64,000 nucleotides of DNA from contig NZ_CBCSCO010000005.1 of assembly GCF_965138505.1 (NCBI RefSeq), positions 180,629 through 244,628 on the forward strand, read 5' to 3'. Each line of letters starts with the position of its first letter. Position 1 is the first letter of the stretch. The translations under genes and the position numbers were made by a program. The stretch comes from Litorimonas haliclonae (GTDB lineage: Bacteria; Pseudomonadota; Alphaproteobacteria; Caulobacterales; Maricaulaceae). Shown here piece by piece: positions 24,505 to 33,661 of this stretch. The notes beneath the pieces are model-generated. The model ran no database searches. It had not been told where the DNA came from and was given only the letters and a program-made list of their open reading frames with translations.

Positions 24505-25610
24505 GTGTTTTAGCAAAATTAAACGCCTGCATTAACGCAGGCGAGTTGGAAAAGGATCCGGCGCAAATTGAGGCCGCCAAAAAACTGGATTCCCTATTGG
24601 GTCGTTTAAGCAATCGTCCCAGCCCCGGAGTGCTCGCTAAACTTTTCGGCAAAAAGCCAGATCCCGTTATAGGGCTTTATCTTTGGGGCGGGGTGGGGCG
24701 CGGGAAATCCATGTTGATGGACTGGTTTTTTGAAGAGGCTCCGATAGAGACAAAACAGCGCGTCCATTTCCACGCTTTCATGCTTGACGTTCACGCACGA
24801 ATAAATCTTCGCCGCCGCTCTGCCGACAATGACGGAGACCCCATCGCCCCAGTGGCAAAGCAAATTGCAACAAATGCAGAGCTACTTTGTTTTGATGAAT
24901 TTCACGTCACAGATATTACCGACGCCATGATCCTGTCGCGCCTGTTCGACGCGCTCTGGGCCGAGGGCGTTATTGTCGTCGCGACCTCTAACCGTCCGCC
25001 GGAAGACCTTTACGAAAACGGACTAAACCGCGGATTGTTTCTTCCCTTCATAGAGAGGATGCCGGAACATTTAATCATTCACGAATTCGCCGGAGAGACA
25101 GACCACAGACTGCGCCAACTGGAAGCCGCTCCTGTTTATTACTCGCCTCTAGATGAAGAGGCCGAAGCGGGAGTAGAGGCGGCCTGGCAGCGCCTTATTG
25201 GCGGCGCGAGTCCGCGCGAAACTGTGTTGTCCGTGCAAGGGCGGGAATTAATTCTAAAGAAAACAGCAGCCGGAACGGCCCGCGCGAGCTTTGCCCGGCT
25301 CTGTGACAATACGCTCGGCGCGGCCGATTATCTTCGCCTTGCCCATGCCTTTCAGACTCTCATTCTGGAAAATGTTCCCCAAATGGGCCCGGACAGTCGG
25401 AACGAGGCCAAGCGCTTCGTGACGCTCATCGATGCCCTCTATGAAACCAGAACTAAACTAATCATGAGCGCCGAGGTCGAACCAAAAGACCTCTATCAGG
25501 ACGGCGACGGCGCCTTTGAGTTTGAACGCACGGTCAGCCGCCTGATGGAAATGCGAAGCCATGACTATCTGGCCGAGCGTAGGAAGATGGAGGCACCGGC
25601 CGAGGCATAG
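24501..25610 (+). CDS. zapE: ZapE / AFG1-family ATPase
   Basis: A 369-residue AAA-type ATPase. In E. coli ZapE binds FtsZ and helps constriction; the mitochondrial AFG1 homologue deals with respiratory-chain subunits. Walker A is YLWGGVGRGKSMLMD, Walker B LLCFDEFHVTD, sensor VVATSNRPPEDLYENG, with FLPFIERM after. The C-terminal ARFARLCDNTLGAADYLRLA-like block and LIDALYETRTKL complete the family pattern. The ATG at 24501 is chosen because it overlaps the upstream microprotein stop. In alphaproteobacteria it sits beside mdh, as here. Confidence 0.93.
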   Translation: MSVLAKLNACINAGELEKDPAQIEAAKKLDSLLGRLSNRPSPGVLAKLFGKKPDPVIGLYLWGGVGRGKSMLMDWFFEEAPIETKQRVHFHAFMLDVHARINLRRRSADNDGDPIAPVAKQIATNAELLCFDEFHVTDITDAMILSRLFDALWAEGVIVVATSNRPPEDLYENGLNRGLFLPFIERMPEHLIIHEFAGETDHRLRQLEAAPVYYSPLDEEAEAGVEAAWQRLIGGASPRETVLSVQGRELILKKTAAGTARASFARLCDNTLGAADYLRLAHAFQTLILENVPQMGPDSRNEAKRFVTLIDALYETRTKLIMSAEVEPKDLYQDGDGAFEFERTVSRLMEMRSHDYLAERRKMEAPAEA

Positions 25611-25812
25611 GCTGCGCCGTTCCTCTCTACCTTGACTGCCCCCGCTTTTTTCGGATCGGCCTTTGTCCCGCCCCGCCTAACGATAGTTTCAATGTATTGA
25701 GGCGCGGATGAGACGCGGAAGAATAATGTATCCGAGGGCTTGCTTGCCATTGCAACGCCCGCCGCGCCCCGCTAAACCACGGCCAAATTCAATCGCCTGA
25801 ATGGAGATTCCT

Positions 25813-26781
25813 ATGGCACGCGCAAAAATCGCCCTTATCGGCGCCGGTATGATCGGCGGAACCTTGGCCCACATCGCGGCCCGCGAAGAGCTGGGGGATG
25901 TTGTCCTCTTTGATATCTTTGAAGGCACCGCCAAAGGGAAGGCGCTTGACCTCTCCGAAGCTGCGCCGGTTTTTGGTAAGGACTCCAACCTCAAAGGCAC
26001 AAATGATTATGCCGATATTGCGGGTGCAGATGTCTGCATCATCACGGCCGGTTTCCCGCGCAAACCCGGCATGGACCGGTCAGAACTGATCGGCAAAAAC
26101 CTCGGCGTCATTAAACAGGTTGCCGAAGGCATAAAGGAACACGCGCCGAAAGCCTTTGTCATCTGCATTACTAACCCGCTCGACGCGATGGTCTGGGCCT
26201 TGCAGAAATTCTCCGGTCTTCAGCCGCGCAAAGTCGTCGGCATGGCCGGCGTTTTGGACAGCGCCCGTTTCCGTTATTTCCTTGCCGATGAATTCGGCTG
26301 TTCTGTCGAAGACGTTCACGCCTCTGTTCTCGGCGGCCACGGCGACACAATGGTGCCGCTCGTGCGCTACTCCACCGTGAACGGCGTGCCGCTTCCGGAT
26401 CTGATTAAAATGAAATGGACAACGCAAGAGCGCGTCGACGCTATCGTCGAGCGTACTCGTAAGGGCGGCGGCGAGATTGTCGGCCTCCTCGGAAATGGCT
26501 CGGCCTTCTACGCGCCCGCAGAATCCGCCATTGAAATGGCGAAATCTTATCTGCGCGACAAGAAACGCATCCTGCCTTGCGCGGTGCGTCTCTCCGGCCA
26601 AATCGCCGGCGTTCGCGGCCTCTATGTCGGCGCCCCGGCCATGATCGGCGCGCGCGGCGTGGAAAAGGTCATGAATATCCGCCTCAAGCAAGACGAGCGC
26701 GAAATGTTCATGAACTCCGTCGAAGCGGTCGAGAAAATCATCGCCGATTGCAAAGAGATGGAGCCGGAGCTTAAAGACTAG
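25813..26781 (+). CDS. mdh: Malate dehydrogenase
   Basis: A 322-residue LDH-like malate dehydrogenase (malate + NAD to oxaloacetate + NADH). The NAD loop is IGAGMIGGTLAHIAA; GFPRKPGMDRSEL carries the substrate-binding arginines and SVLGGHGDTMVPLVR the catalytic His. ATG 25813 is preferred over 25801 because GGAGA at 25803-25807 sits at the right distance. It has its own terminator, so unlike many alphaproteobacteria it is not contiguous with sucC: five accessory genes intervene. Confidence 0.97.
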   Translation: MARAKIALIGAGMIGGTLAHIAAREELGDVVLFDIFEGTAKGKALDLSEAAPVFGKDSNLKGTNDYADIAGADVCIITAGFPRKPGMDRSELIGKNLGVIKQVAEGIKEHAPKAFVICITNPLDAMVWALQKFSGLQPRKVVGMAGVLDSARFRYFLADEFGCSVEDVHASVLGGHGDTMVPLVRYSTVNGVPLPDLIKMKWTTQERVDAIVERTRKGGGEIVGLLGNGSAFYAPAESAIEMAKSYLRDKKRILPCAVRLSGQIAGVRGLYVGAPAMIGARGVEKVMNIRLKQDEREMFMNSVEAVEKIIADCKEMEPELKD

Positions 26782-26835
26782 TCTCTCATCAGCGCCGTCT
26801 CGGTCCGCCGTGACGGATAACACCAAAATATAAAA

Positions 26836-26859
26836 GCGGGCCTCCGGGCCCGTTTTTTT
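26836..26859 (+). terminator. Terminator after mdh
   Basis: CGGGCC-TCCG-GGCCCG stem with a UNCG-type tetraloop, followed by seven T. Confidence 0.88.
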
Positions 26860-26989
26860 ATTGCGCAAGGGTCTCCTCGTTAATATCCACTTGTAACGAT
26901 ATGGCTCCACCGTGCATTTTCGACGCCCTTTTTTTTGTCGCTCCAATCTGATATTATGTTATATACATAACTATTTGCGGGGCGGCACG

Positions 26990-27736
26990 ATGAAGAGACT
27001 TTTAACTTTGATAGCTATTTCGGGTCTGGGTTTGGCGGGGCCAGCTATAGCCCAAGGCGGGCCGGACGAGAGTCTAGAGAGTTTCTGCGCCACTGCTCCG
27101 AATGAGCTTCTTTCCACGATAGAGGGGAGCTGGAGTTTAAAACAGGGCGCGGGGGTGGCCATGGGGCAAGGATTTCTTCCGATACCTCTCATGGCTCACC
27201 CACCACAAAATATTGATATTGACGTCGATAAGGAAGCCGGTTTGGCGTCTATTCAACAGGGAGGAGAAAAGATTGTTCTTGCGCCCGTGGCTCCTGATGG
27301 CGTCGCCGAAATCGACACTATGTTGCGGGAGTCTGACGCAGAAGGTATGATCGACACGTCGGGGGGGTGTGATTGGTATTCCTTGCCGCTCATGGTTGGG
27401 TCGAATCTCTATGATTTATCAGCCGATGTCAAAGGGCTATACAAAAACTCAACTACAGTGATATTAGGGAGTTTGGGAGCGTTTATGGTCTGTAGAGATT
27501 CAAATGGTCCTATGGAGTTGGCTCGGACAACGTCTGACGCCCCTGTCATGGTGATCGAGGAGTATAGGGAGCTTTGTCCGAAACGTGATTTGGTGCCTGA
27601 TGAGGGCGAACTGGTCATGACGTTGTTGGTGAAATTCAATGGCCCCAATTCCGGCTCGGGAGTCCTCTTGTTTGAAGGGTATATGAATGGTGCTTTCGCA
27701 GGGGCCAAAGCCCCGGTGACCTTGACGCGAAACTAA
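26990..27736 (+). CDS. Secreted protein of unknown function
   Basis: A 248-residue exported protein with a clear Sec signal peptide (MKRLLTLIAISGLGLAGPAI, cleavage near IAQ). The mature part begins with SLESFCATAPNELLSTIEGS and has four further Cys (GGCDWY, VCRDSN, LCPKRD among them), compatible with disulfides, then a strand-rich C-terminus (VMTLLVKFNGPNSGSG). The SWSLKQ/lipocalin-like opening is suggestive but I recognise no family. Start ATG 26990 is preferred over a frame reaching 26912. Confidence 0.6.
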   Translation: MKRLLTLIAISGLGLAGPAIAQGGPDESLESFCATAPNELLSTIEGSWSLKQGAGVAMGQGFLPIPLMAHPPQNIDIDVDKEAGLASIQQGGEKIVLAPVAPDGVAEIDTMLRESDAEGMIDTSGGCDWYSLPLMVGSNLYDLSADVKGLYKNSTTVILGSLGAFMVCRDSNGPMELARTTSDAPVMVIEEYRELCPKRDLVPDEGELVMTLLVKFNGPNSGSGVLLFEGYMNGAFAGAKAPVTLTRN

Positions 27737-27864
27737 GCGTTTAGTCTTTCGCCCTTATCTGGCGCCTTGAAAGCAGTCCTCTGTCAAGCCCCTCTTGGCG
27801 GAGCGCTCTCGCATATCCAAAACTCAAACTTGCCAGATTTTACATTTCCCTGCATGAGGCATTC

Positions 27865-28413
27865 ATGACCCAAACGACCCTCGAAACGAACCGTCTCCTT
27901 CTCCGACCGATTGACCCCGAAAAAGATTTTGAGGCGTGGGCAGATTGTTTCGCGGACAAATCCACCATGACCTATATTGGCGGCGGGCCGGGATACAATC
28001 GCGCGCAATCCTGGCGCAGCATGGCGACGGCGATCGGTCACCAACAGATAAGGGGATATAGCTTTTTCTCGGTGATTGAGAAATCCTCAAATGAGTGGGT
28101 CGGGCGTGTCGGTCCGTGGTATCCCGAAGAATGGCCGGAGCCGGAAATCGGATGGACGATCCATCGAAATCATTGGCGCAAAGGCTTTGCCAAAGAGGCC
28201 GCGGCGGCCTGTATTGACTACGCGTTTGAAACCTTGGGCTGGGACCGAATCATTCACACAATTCAAGACGGCAATATTGCGAGTATGAAAACTGCCGAGG
28301 CCTTGGGCTCTAAACGCGATTATTCTTTGAAAGGCATCCCCGCCATTACCGATGAGCTGTGCTGGGTCTATGCGCAAAACCGCGCGGATTGGGAAGCGCG
28401 AAAAGGGGTTTAA
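27865..28413 (+). CDS. GNAT-family N-acetyltransferase (RimJ/RimL-like)
   Basis: A 182-residue acetyltransferase. TTLETNRLLLRPIDPEKDFE is the typical opening of the RimJ/RimL/YdaF branch; the acetyl-CoA loop is NHWRKGFAKEAAAACIDYAF, followed by IQDGNIASMKTAEALGSKRD. It would acetylate a protein N-terminus, an aminoglycoside-like or another amine; target unknown. Its stop overlaps the stop of the convergent LytTR gene (shared TTAA). Confidence 0.88.
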   Translation: MTQTTLETNRLLLRPIDPEKDFEAWADCFADKSTMTYIGGGPGYNRAQSWRSMATAIGHQQIRGYSFFSVIEKSSNEWVGRVGPWYPEEWPEPEIGWTIHRNHWRKGFAKEAAAACIDYAFETLGWDRIIHTIQDGNIASMKTAEALGSKRDYSLKGIPAITDELCWVYAQNRADWEARKGV

Positions 28414-29216
28414 ATCCAGCCGGCCTCACTGACCTGCGCTCGGCCTGAACGACTGACAGGGGCTGTCAGGCCGTTTTTCAAAACAAGCTCGATTTTACCA
28501 TTCGCTTTTTTGACGGTTTCAATTCCTTTCTCGGCCACCCACCAGGAACGATGCGTTTGAACTCCTAAAAGCGGCGCGGCTTCTTTCACGGCATCTGAAA
28601 GACGCATCAAAATCATTTCGTCTCCGGCCGAGCTGTGCACCCGGACATAGTGATCTTCGGCGCTGATGGCGTAAATTTCGGCGTCCCGGAGTTTCGGCGG
28701 CAGGCGCTCCAGTAGCGGAGCACGGTCCGCGCGCTCCTGGATTTGTGCTTCTGCCCGGCGTTTATGAACCAGCGCGCCGACAAAACAGAGAATAGCAGAA
28801 ATCAGCCAGACATATAAAATCGTCATCACGACATTCTGCCAATTATAAGGGGGGTAGAGGAGAAACATGAAAGCCGACACGCAAAGGGTCGCGCCAGCAG
28901 ACTGACTCAACACGCCCTGCCAGAAGTTCAAAGTTCGGTTAAGCCGTTCCGCGACGAGGTCGACCATTCCGGCCCCGAACCCGCCCGCCAGGCACAGGCC
29001 GACCCAATAGATCAGCCGCCCTGGAAGCGGCATCCGGCTGGTTCCAAGCGGCCCCAATATGGCAAGAATTGTTCCTGCAATCAGAGAGGTCGCCATCATC
29101 GGCAAAAAGAGTTTAATTAGGAACTTCACGGGAAGGCGTTCTCTTAAAAATCGGATCCGTTGACGTATCGTGAACGGTATAGCCTTGTTATTCAAGCGTA
29201 AAACCTGACCATTCAC
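28410..29216 (-). CDS. Membrane-anchored LytTR-family transcriptional regulator
   Basis: A 268-residue protein with four predicted membrane helices (about residues 33-57, 67-88, 100-120 and 128-150) and a C-terminal LytTR DNA-binding domain (about 170-262: ISAEDHYVRVHSSAGDEMIL, GVQTHRSWWVAEKGIE, IELVLKNGLTAPVSRSGR). Such one-component regulators act from the membrane on direct repeats near their own gene. Start uncertain: GTG 29216 is the longest; GTG 29129 (AAGAGAA upstream) would leave all five TTCACG sites outside the coding region. It is divergent from the DUF2141-carotenoid oxygenase pair. Confidence 0.85.
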   Translation of the reverse strand: MNGQVLRLNNKAIPFTIRQRIRFLRERLPVKFLIKLFLPMMATSLIAGTILAILGPLGTSRMPLPGRLIYWVGLCLAGGFGAGMVDLVAERLNRTLNFWQGVLSQSAGATLCVSAFMFLLYPPYNWQNVVMTILYVWLISAILCFVGALVHKRRAEAQIQERADRAPLLERLPPKLRDAEIYAISAEDHYVRVHSSAGDEMILMRLSDAVKEAAPLLGVQTHRSWWVAEKGIETVKKANGKIELVLKNGLTAPVSRSGRAQVSEAGWI

Positions 29217-29269
29217 GGCCCGTGAACGATAAAACGCGTCCTTTCACGACGCCAAAGCGCCGCTTCACG
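29169..29269. promoter_or_regulatory. Array of five TTCACG half-sites in the LytTR/DUF2141 divergent region
   Basis: TTCACG occurs on the plus strand at 29212, 29243 and 29264, and as CGTGAA at 29169 and 29221. The 29243 and 29264 copies are 21 bp apart (two helical turns) and 29212 to 29243 is 31 bp (three turns); the two reverse copies are 52 bp apart (five turns). Repeats on one face with two-turn spacing are the known LytTR binding pattern. Candidate target: the divergent LytTR protein. Confidence 0.6.
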
Positions 29270-29354
29270 TATCCCGGCTTTTATCCCTGAATTCCCCGTG
29301 CATTATCTCTTCATACCTAAACGCGTCACGGCGCAAAACTTCAAAGGACTGAAC

Positions 29355-29849
29355 ATGACACACCTTATCAAAACCTCTTTTCTTCTTACGGCGGCTCTCG
29401 GCGCTTTAGCACTAAGCGCCTGTACGACCACAGAAGCAAAAGCGAAGCCAATGGCCGCCTCTGCCACAGAACCCGCCGCTCCTGAAATGAAGTCCGGCGC
29501 CGCAACGTTAACCATAAACGTCTCGGGGTTTGAAGTTCAGGAAGGCAACGTCATGGCCGCCCTGAGCGATGAGGCTGGATATGGCGGAAAGCCGCTGCGC
29601 GGCGCCACTGAACCTGTCACAGGCGAGACCGTGAAGCTGATCTTCAAAGAGCTGCCCGTGGGGACCTACGCGATCCGTATGTTCCATGACGTCAATGGTG
29701 ACGGAGAAATGAATACTAATGTCTTCGGCATTCCGACAGAGCCCTATGCCTTCTCAAATAATGCGGCTGGCACGATGGGTCCGGCGCCGTGGTCCAAAGC
29801 CAAGTTTGAAGTCACCGGAGACGGCGCCGTCCAGAACATCACCTTTTAA
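29355..29849 (+). CDS. DUF2141-family lipoprotein
   Basis: A 164-residue lipoprotein: LALSAC lipobox with Cys23, an Ala/Pro/Lys linker, then the DUF2141 beta-sandwich with ATLTINVSGFEVQEGNVMAA, LPVGTYAIRMFHDVNGDGEM and NVFGIPTEPYAFSNNAAG, its signature end. Function unknown. Start ATG 29355 gives the signal sequence. It is 30 bp before the carotenoid oxygenase gene, so the two are likely co-transcribed from the promoter beside the TTCACG array. Confidence 0.88.
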   Translation: MTHLIKTSFLLTAALGALALSACTTTEAKAKPMAASATEPAAPEMKSGAATLTINVSGFEVQEGNVMAALSDEAGYGGKPLRGATEPVTGETVKLIFKELPVGTYAIRMFHDVNGDGEMNTNVFGIPTEPYAFSNNAAGTMGPAPWSKAKFEVTGDGAVQNITF

Positions 29850-29879
29850 TCCAACTGACCCCAATTCCCGGAGGACGCT

Positions 29880-31361
29880 ATGACCCAGTTGAATCGACGC
29901 AATATACTTCAGGCCTTCGGCGCTCTGACCGCCACGACCGCAATGCCAAAACTCGCTTTCGCTCAAGCGGCAAACATGCCCGATTGGCACATTGGATGGC
30001 AAAACTCTGTCCGCCGTCAATTGCAGACAGAATCTGTAAAGCTCGTGAGCGGGGCGTTGCCGTCTGATTTGGCCGGAACCTTTTACCGTAACGGCCCGGC
30101 CATTCACGAACGCGGCGGAGTTCGAATGACGCATTGGTTTGACGGCGACGGGATGGTTCAGGCCTTCCGGATGGGCGGCGGTGAGGTCTCTCATATTGGC
30201 CGCCCGGTCGAGACCGCGCTCTATAAACAGAACGAAAAAGCCGGGCGGTTTACAGTGGGCGGATTTGGCACGACGGTTAAAGACGCTTATCCAATGACTG
30301 GCCCGGATAGCGCTAATGCGGCGAATACCAGCGTGCTCCCCGTTGGCGATGAGCTTTGGGCACTTTGGGAAGGCGGCTCAGCCTATCGAATGAATCCCGA
30401 AACTCTGGAGACCTATGGCCCGAAAGTCTGGACAGACAAATTACACGGCATGCCTTTCTCGGCCCATCCGAAAATTGATCGGAAAGGCCATATCTGGAAC
30501 TTTGGCCAAAGCGTCGATATGAGAGCGCTCATCCTATACAAGCTGAACCCGAAGGGAGAGCTGCTCGAAGCAAAGCTGATAAGAGATGTGCCGCCCGGCA
30601 TGATACATGACTTCTGTATTACGGACCGACAGTTGATCTTTGTGGCGAATTCCTTTCGCGCCGTTCGGAACGGTCACAATTATCTCAGTCAGTTTGAATA
30701 TCAGAAAGACGCCCCGCAACGGGTCATCGTTCTGGATATGGATGATCTGGATAATCGGCAGGATTATGACCTCTCGCCCGGCTTTCAGTTTCACTTCGGC
30801 AATGCTTATCAGGAGGATTCCGGAGATATCCGCTTCACGCTATGCAAAACAGACGGGGCTGAGTTTGTTTCGCATAGCGCAAAGTCCCTGATGCGCGGTG
30901 AACTCCCGGATCACGGGCCGACCACTTTATCGGAAGTCGTGTTAAAGGCAGGCGGCGCCGCCTCTATTGCGCCCATTACGGAAACTCTAGCCAGCCACGA
31001 TTTCCCGCAGTTTAATCCTGCTTTTGGCGGAAAGGCCGCGCGCTATCTCTACACAGTGGGTAAATCTGAGGCGAACCGTCCGGGCGAGACGGCGATTTTG
31101 CGGCACGACCTTAAGACTCACGAGCTACAATCCTACGATTATGGAGCTGACTGTCTGGTTGAAGAACATTTGTTCATTCCGTCTACAGCATCAGATTTCG
31201 AAGACGGCGGCTATCTTATTGGGACCAGCCTAGACTATAAAGCAAAGGTGACCCGCTTGAATGTGCTCCGCGCAGATAAGGTTGCTAATGGTCCGATTGC
31301 CGTGTTCGAATTGCCTTACGCTTTGCCCCTGGGCTTTCACGGGGCGTGGAAGAGCGCTTGA
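29880..31361 (+). CDS. Tat-exported carotenoid oxygenase family protein
   Basis: A 493-residue non-haem iron dioxygenase that cleaves the double bonds of carotenoids, stilbenes or related molecules. The signal peptide (LNRRNILQAFGALTATTAMP) has a twin-arginine motif, so the enzyme is exported folded, with its iron. The four iron histidines are visible: His196 (FSAHPKID), His243 (GMIHDFCIT), His305 (GFQFHFGNAY) and His487 (PLGFHGAW). GTFYRNGPAIHERG and MTHWFDGDGMVQAF are conserved N-terminal blocks. GGAGG upstream sets the start. Substrate unknown. Confidence 0.9.
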   Translation: MTQLNRRNILQAFGALTATTAMPKLAFAQAANMPDWHIGWQNSVRRQLQTESVKLVSGALPSDLAGTFYRNGPAIHERGGVRMTHWFDGDGMVQAFRMGGGEVSHIGRPVETALYKQNEKAGRFTVGGFGTTVKDAYPMTGPDSANAANTSVLPVGDELWALWEGGSAYRMNPETLETYGPKVWTDKLHGMPFSAHPKIDRKGHIWNFGQSVDMRALILYKLNPKGELLEAKLIRDVPPGMIHDFCITDRQLIFVANSFRAVRNGHNYLSQFEYQKDAPQRVIVLDMDDLDNRQDYDLSPGFQFHFGNAYQEDSGDIRFTLCKTDGAEFVSHSAKSLMRGELPDHGPTTLSEVVLKAGGAASIAPITETLASHDFPQFNPAFGGKAARYLYTVGKSEANRPGETAILRHDLKTHELQSYDYGADCLVEEHLFIPSTASDFEDGGYLIGTSLDYKAKVTRLNVLRADKVANGPIAVFELPYALPLGFHGAWKSA

Positions 31362-31536
31362 TTTTTGATTGGATGGGAAGGCCGCAAACTTTTTAGGCAA
31401 ACACCCCTAACAAAAATCAGGTCTGCTATTCTGATTCCTTGGTTGCGGGGGCCGCTCGCACTGCCTATATGGGGTAGGAATTTTGGCTCGGTTTCGGGTC
31501 AAGTCCAGGAACCCTAGCTAAAGCGGACACGACTTC

Positions 31537-32730
31537 ATGAACATTCACGAATACCAGGGCAAAGCTGTCCTCAAAGAAATTGGCGCGCCTGTTTCGAAAG
31601 GCATCGCCATCTTCAACGCCTCCGAGGCGAAACAAGCAGCCGAGGCCCTGGGCGGCCCGCTCTGGGTGGTCAAATCCCAAATTCACGCCGGCGGACGCGG
31701 CAAAGGTAAATTCGTTGGCGCCCCAGAAGACGCCAAGGGCGGCGTACGCCTTGCGTTCTCCGTCGACGAAGTTGTAAAAAATGCTGAAGAAATGCTTGGC
31801 GAATATCTCGTCACCGCGCAAACAGATGAAGACGGTAAGCAGGTCAACCGCCTCTATATCGAAGACGGCTCCGACATCGAAACAGAGCTTTACCTCTCCA
31901 TTATCATTAACCGCGAAACCTCTCGCGTCTCTTTCATCGTCTCCACCGAAGGCGGCATGGACATCGAGGCGGTTGCGCATGATACACCTGAAAAAGTCAT
32001 CAATTTCGACGTTGACCCGGCAACTGGATTTATGCCGCATCACGGACGGACTTTAGCCAAGGCGTTCAATCTTTCCGGCGACTTAGCAAAGCAAGCTTCC
32101 AAGCTCGGCAAGACGCTCTATGAAGGCTTCCTCGCCAAAGACATGAGCATGCTCGAGATTAATCCGCTCATTGTCACCGAAGATGGTCGCCTGCATTGCT
32201 TGGACGCGAAAATCAGCTTTGATGAAAACGCGCTCTTCCGTCATCCTGATATTCAGGAACTTCGCGACATCACCGAAGAAGATGAAAAAGAAACCCAGGC
32301 CAAGAAATTTGATCTCTCCTACGTCGCCCTCGATGGCAATATTGGCTGTATGGTCAATGGTGCAGGTCTGGCCATGTCGACCATGGACATCATCAAGCTC
32401 TATGGCGCAGAGCCGGCCAACTTTCTTGATGTGGGCGGCGGAGCGACGAAAGAAAATATCGTTGCCGCGTTTAAAATCCTGACATCGGACGACAAAGTTG
32501 AAGGCATCCTCATCAATATCTTTGGCGGCATCATGAAATGTGACGTCATCGCCCAAGGCACTGTCGATGCGGTCAAGGAAGTTGGCCTCGAAGTGCCGCT
32601 GGTGGTCCGCCTCGAAGGCACAAATGTCGAAGCGGGTAAAAAGATTATCAATGAGAGCGGCCTAAACGTTATTGCCGCTGATGATCTCGACGACGCGGCG
32701 AAGAAAATCGTTGCTGCCGTTAAGTCATAA
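31537..32730 (+). CDS. sucC: Succinyl-CoA synthetase beta subunit
   Basis: A 397-residue ATP-grasp subunit making succinate and ATP/GTP from succinyl-CoA with SucD. MNIHEYQGKAVLKEIGAPV is the standard start; the ATP-grasp segment (KSQIHAGGRGKGKFVGAPED), DMSMLEINPLIVTEDG and the C-terminal ligase-CoA domain (GGGATKENIVAAFKILTSD, ILINIFGGIMKCDVIAQG) are all present. First gene of the sucCDAB run; 30 bp precede sucD. A 175-bp upstream gap holds the promoter. Confidence 0.97.
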   Translation: MNIHEYQGKAVLKEIGAPVSKGIAIFNASEAKQAAEALGGPLWVVKSQIHAGGRGKGKFVGAPEDAKGGVRLAFSVDEVVKNAEEMLGEYLVTAQTDEDGKQVNRLYIEDGSDIETELYLSIIINRETSRVSFIVSTEGGMDIEAVAHDTPEKVINFDVDPATGFMPHHGRTLAKAFNLSGDLAKQASKLGKTLYEGFLAKDMSMLEINPLIVTEDGRLHCLDAKISFDENALFRHPDIQELRDITEEDEKETQAKKFDLSYVALDGNIGCMVNGAGLAMSTMDIIKLYGAEPANFLDVGGGATKENIVAAFKILTSDDKVEGILINIFGGIMKCDVIAQGTVDAVKEVGLEVPLVVRLEGTNVEAGKKIINESGLNVIAADDLDDAAKKIVAAVKS

Positions 32731-32760
32731 GCCCGAAGATAATTCAAAAGAGATATATAA

Positions 32761-33645
32761 ATGTCAGTATTAATTAACAAAGACACCAAAGTCATTACGC
32801 AGGGCATGACCGGCAAAACCGGCACGTTCCATACGGAACAGGCGATTGCTTACGGTACAAAAATGGTAGGCGGCGTCACCCCAGGTAAAGGCGGCACCGA
32901 GCACATCGGTCTTCCGAATTTCGACACGGTCGCGGAAGCCAAGCACTCCACAGGCGCAACAGCTTCTGTGATTTACGTGCCTCCGCCCTTCGCAGCGGAC
33001 TCCATTCTTGAGGCGATTGACGCCGAGATGGAACTTATCATTGCGATTACCGAAGGCATCCCTGTTGCAGATATGATCCCGGTCAAGCGCGCGCTTCAAG
33101 GCTCCAAATCCCGCCTCATCGGCCCGAACTGCCCCGGCGTTCTGACCCCGGATGAGTGCAAAATCGGCATTATGCCCGGCAAAATTTTCAAAAAAGGCAC
33201 ATGCGGCGTGGTTTCACGTTCCGGTACACTGACTTACGAAGCTGTATTCCAAACCACTCAGGTCGGCCTTGGCCAGACGACGGCGATTGGTATTGGCGGC
33301 GACCCGATTAACGGCACGAACTTCATCGATTGTTTGGAATTGTTCCTGAATGACGATGAGACCAAGCAAATCATTATGATTGGCGAAATCGGCGGCTCAG
33401 CCGAAGAAGAAGCGGCGGAATATATTGCGCACATGGCTAAAAAGGGCATTAAGAAACCGATGGTTGGTTTCATTGCGGGCCGCACAGCCCCTCCCGGACG
33501 GACAATGGGCCATGCCGGCGCGATTGTTTCCGGCGGTAAAGGCGGCGCAGATGACAAAATCGCCGCAATGGAAAAGGCAGGCATCAAGGTGTCTGACTCG
33601 CCAGCGCGTCTCGGCGAAACCATGATGGATGTCTTAAACAGTTAG
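32761..33645 (+). CDS. sucD: Succinyl-CoA synthetase alpha subunit
   Basis: A 294-residue CoA-binding subunit. The N-terminal Rossmann part has KVITQGMTGKTGTFHTEQAI, the CoA site GGVTPGKGG and VYVPPPFAADSILEAIDAEM; the phosphohistidine is in PPGRTMGHAGAIVSGG near residue 247, with LIGPNCPGVLTPDECKIGIM before it. It works as a heterodimer/tetramer with SucC. A hairpin (33662-33690) lies between it and sucA. Confidence 0.97.
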   Translation: MSVLINKDTKVITQGMTGKTGTFHTEQAIAYGTKMVGGVTPGKGGTEHIGLPNFDTVAEAKHSTGATASVIYVPPPFAADSILEAIDAEMELIIAITEGIPVADMIPVKRALQGSKSRLIGPNCPGVLTPDECKIGIMPGKIFKKGTCGVVSRSGTLTYEAVFQTTQVGLGQTTAIGIGGDPINGTNFIDCLELFLNDDETKQIIMIGEIGGSAEEEAAEYIAHMAKKGIKKPMVGFIAGRTAPPGRTMGHAGAIVSGGKGGADDKIAAMEKAGIKVSDSPARLGETMMDVLNS

Positions 33646-33661
33646 TTACGGATACATATGT

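Noticed and set aside
26080..26946. 288-codon minus-strand frame antisense to mdh
   Set aside because: Opposes an unmistakable malate dehydrogenase; composition (Asp/Arg/His/Phe) is typical of antisense frames.
31465..32043. 192-codon minus-strand frame antisense to sucC
   Set aside because: Shadow of sucC, overlapping its promoter region.
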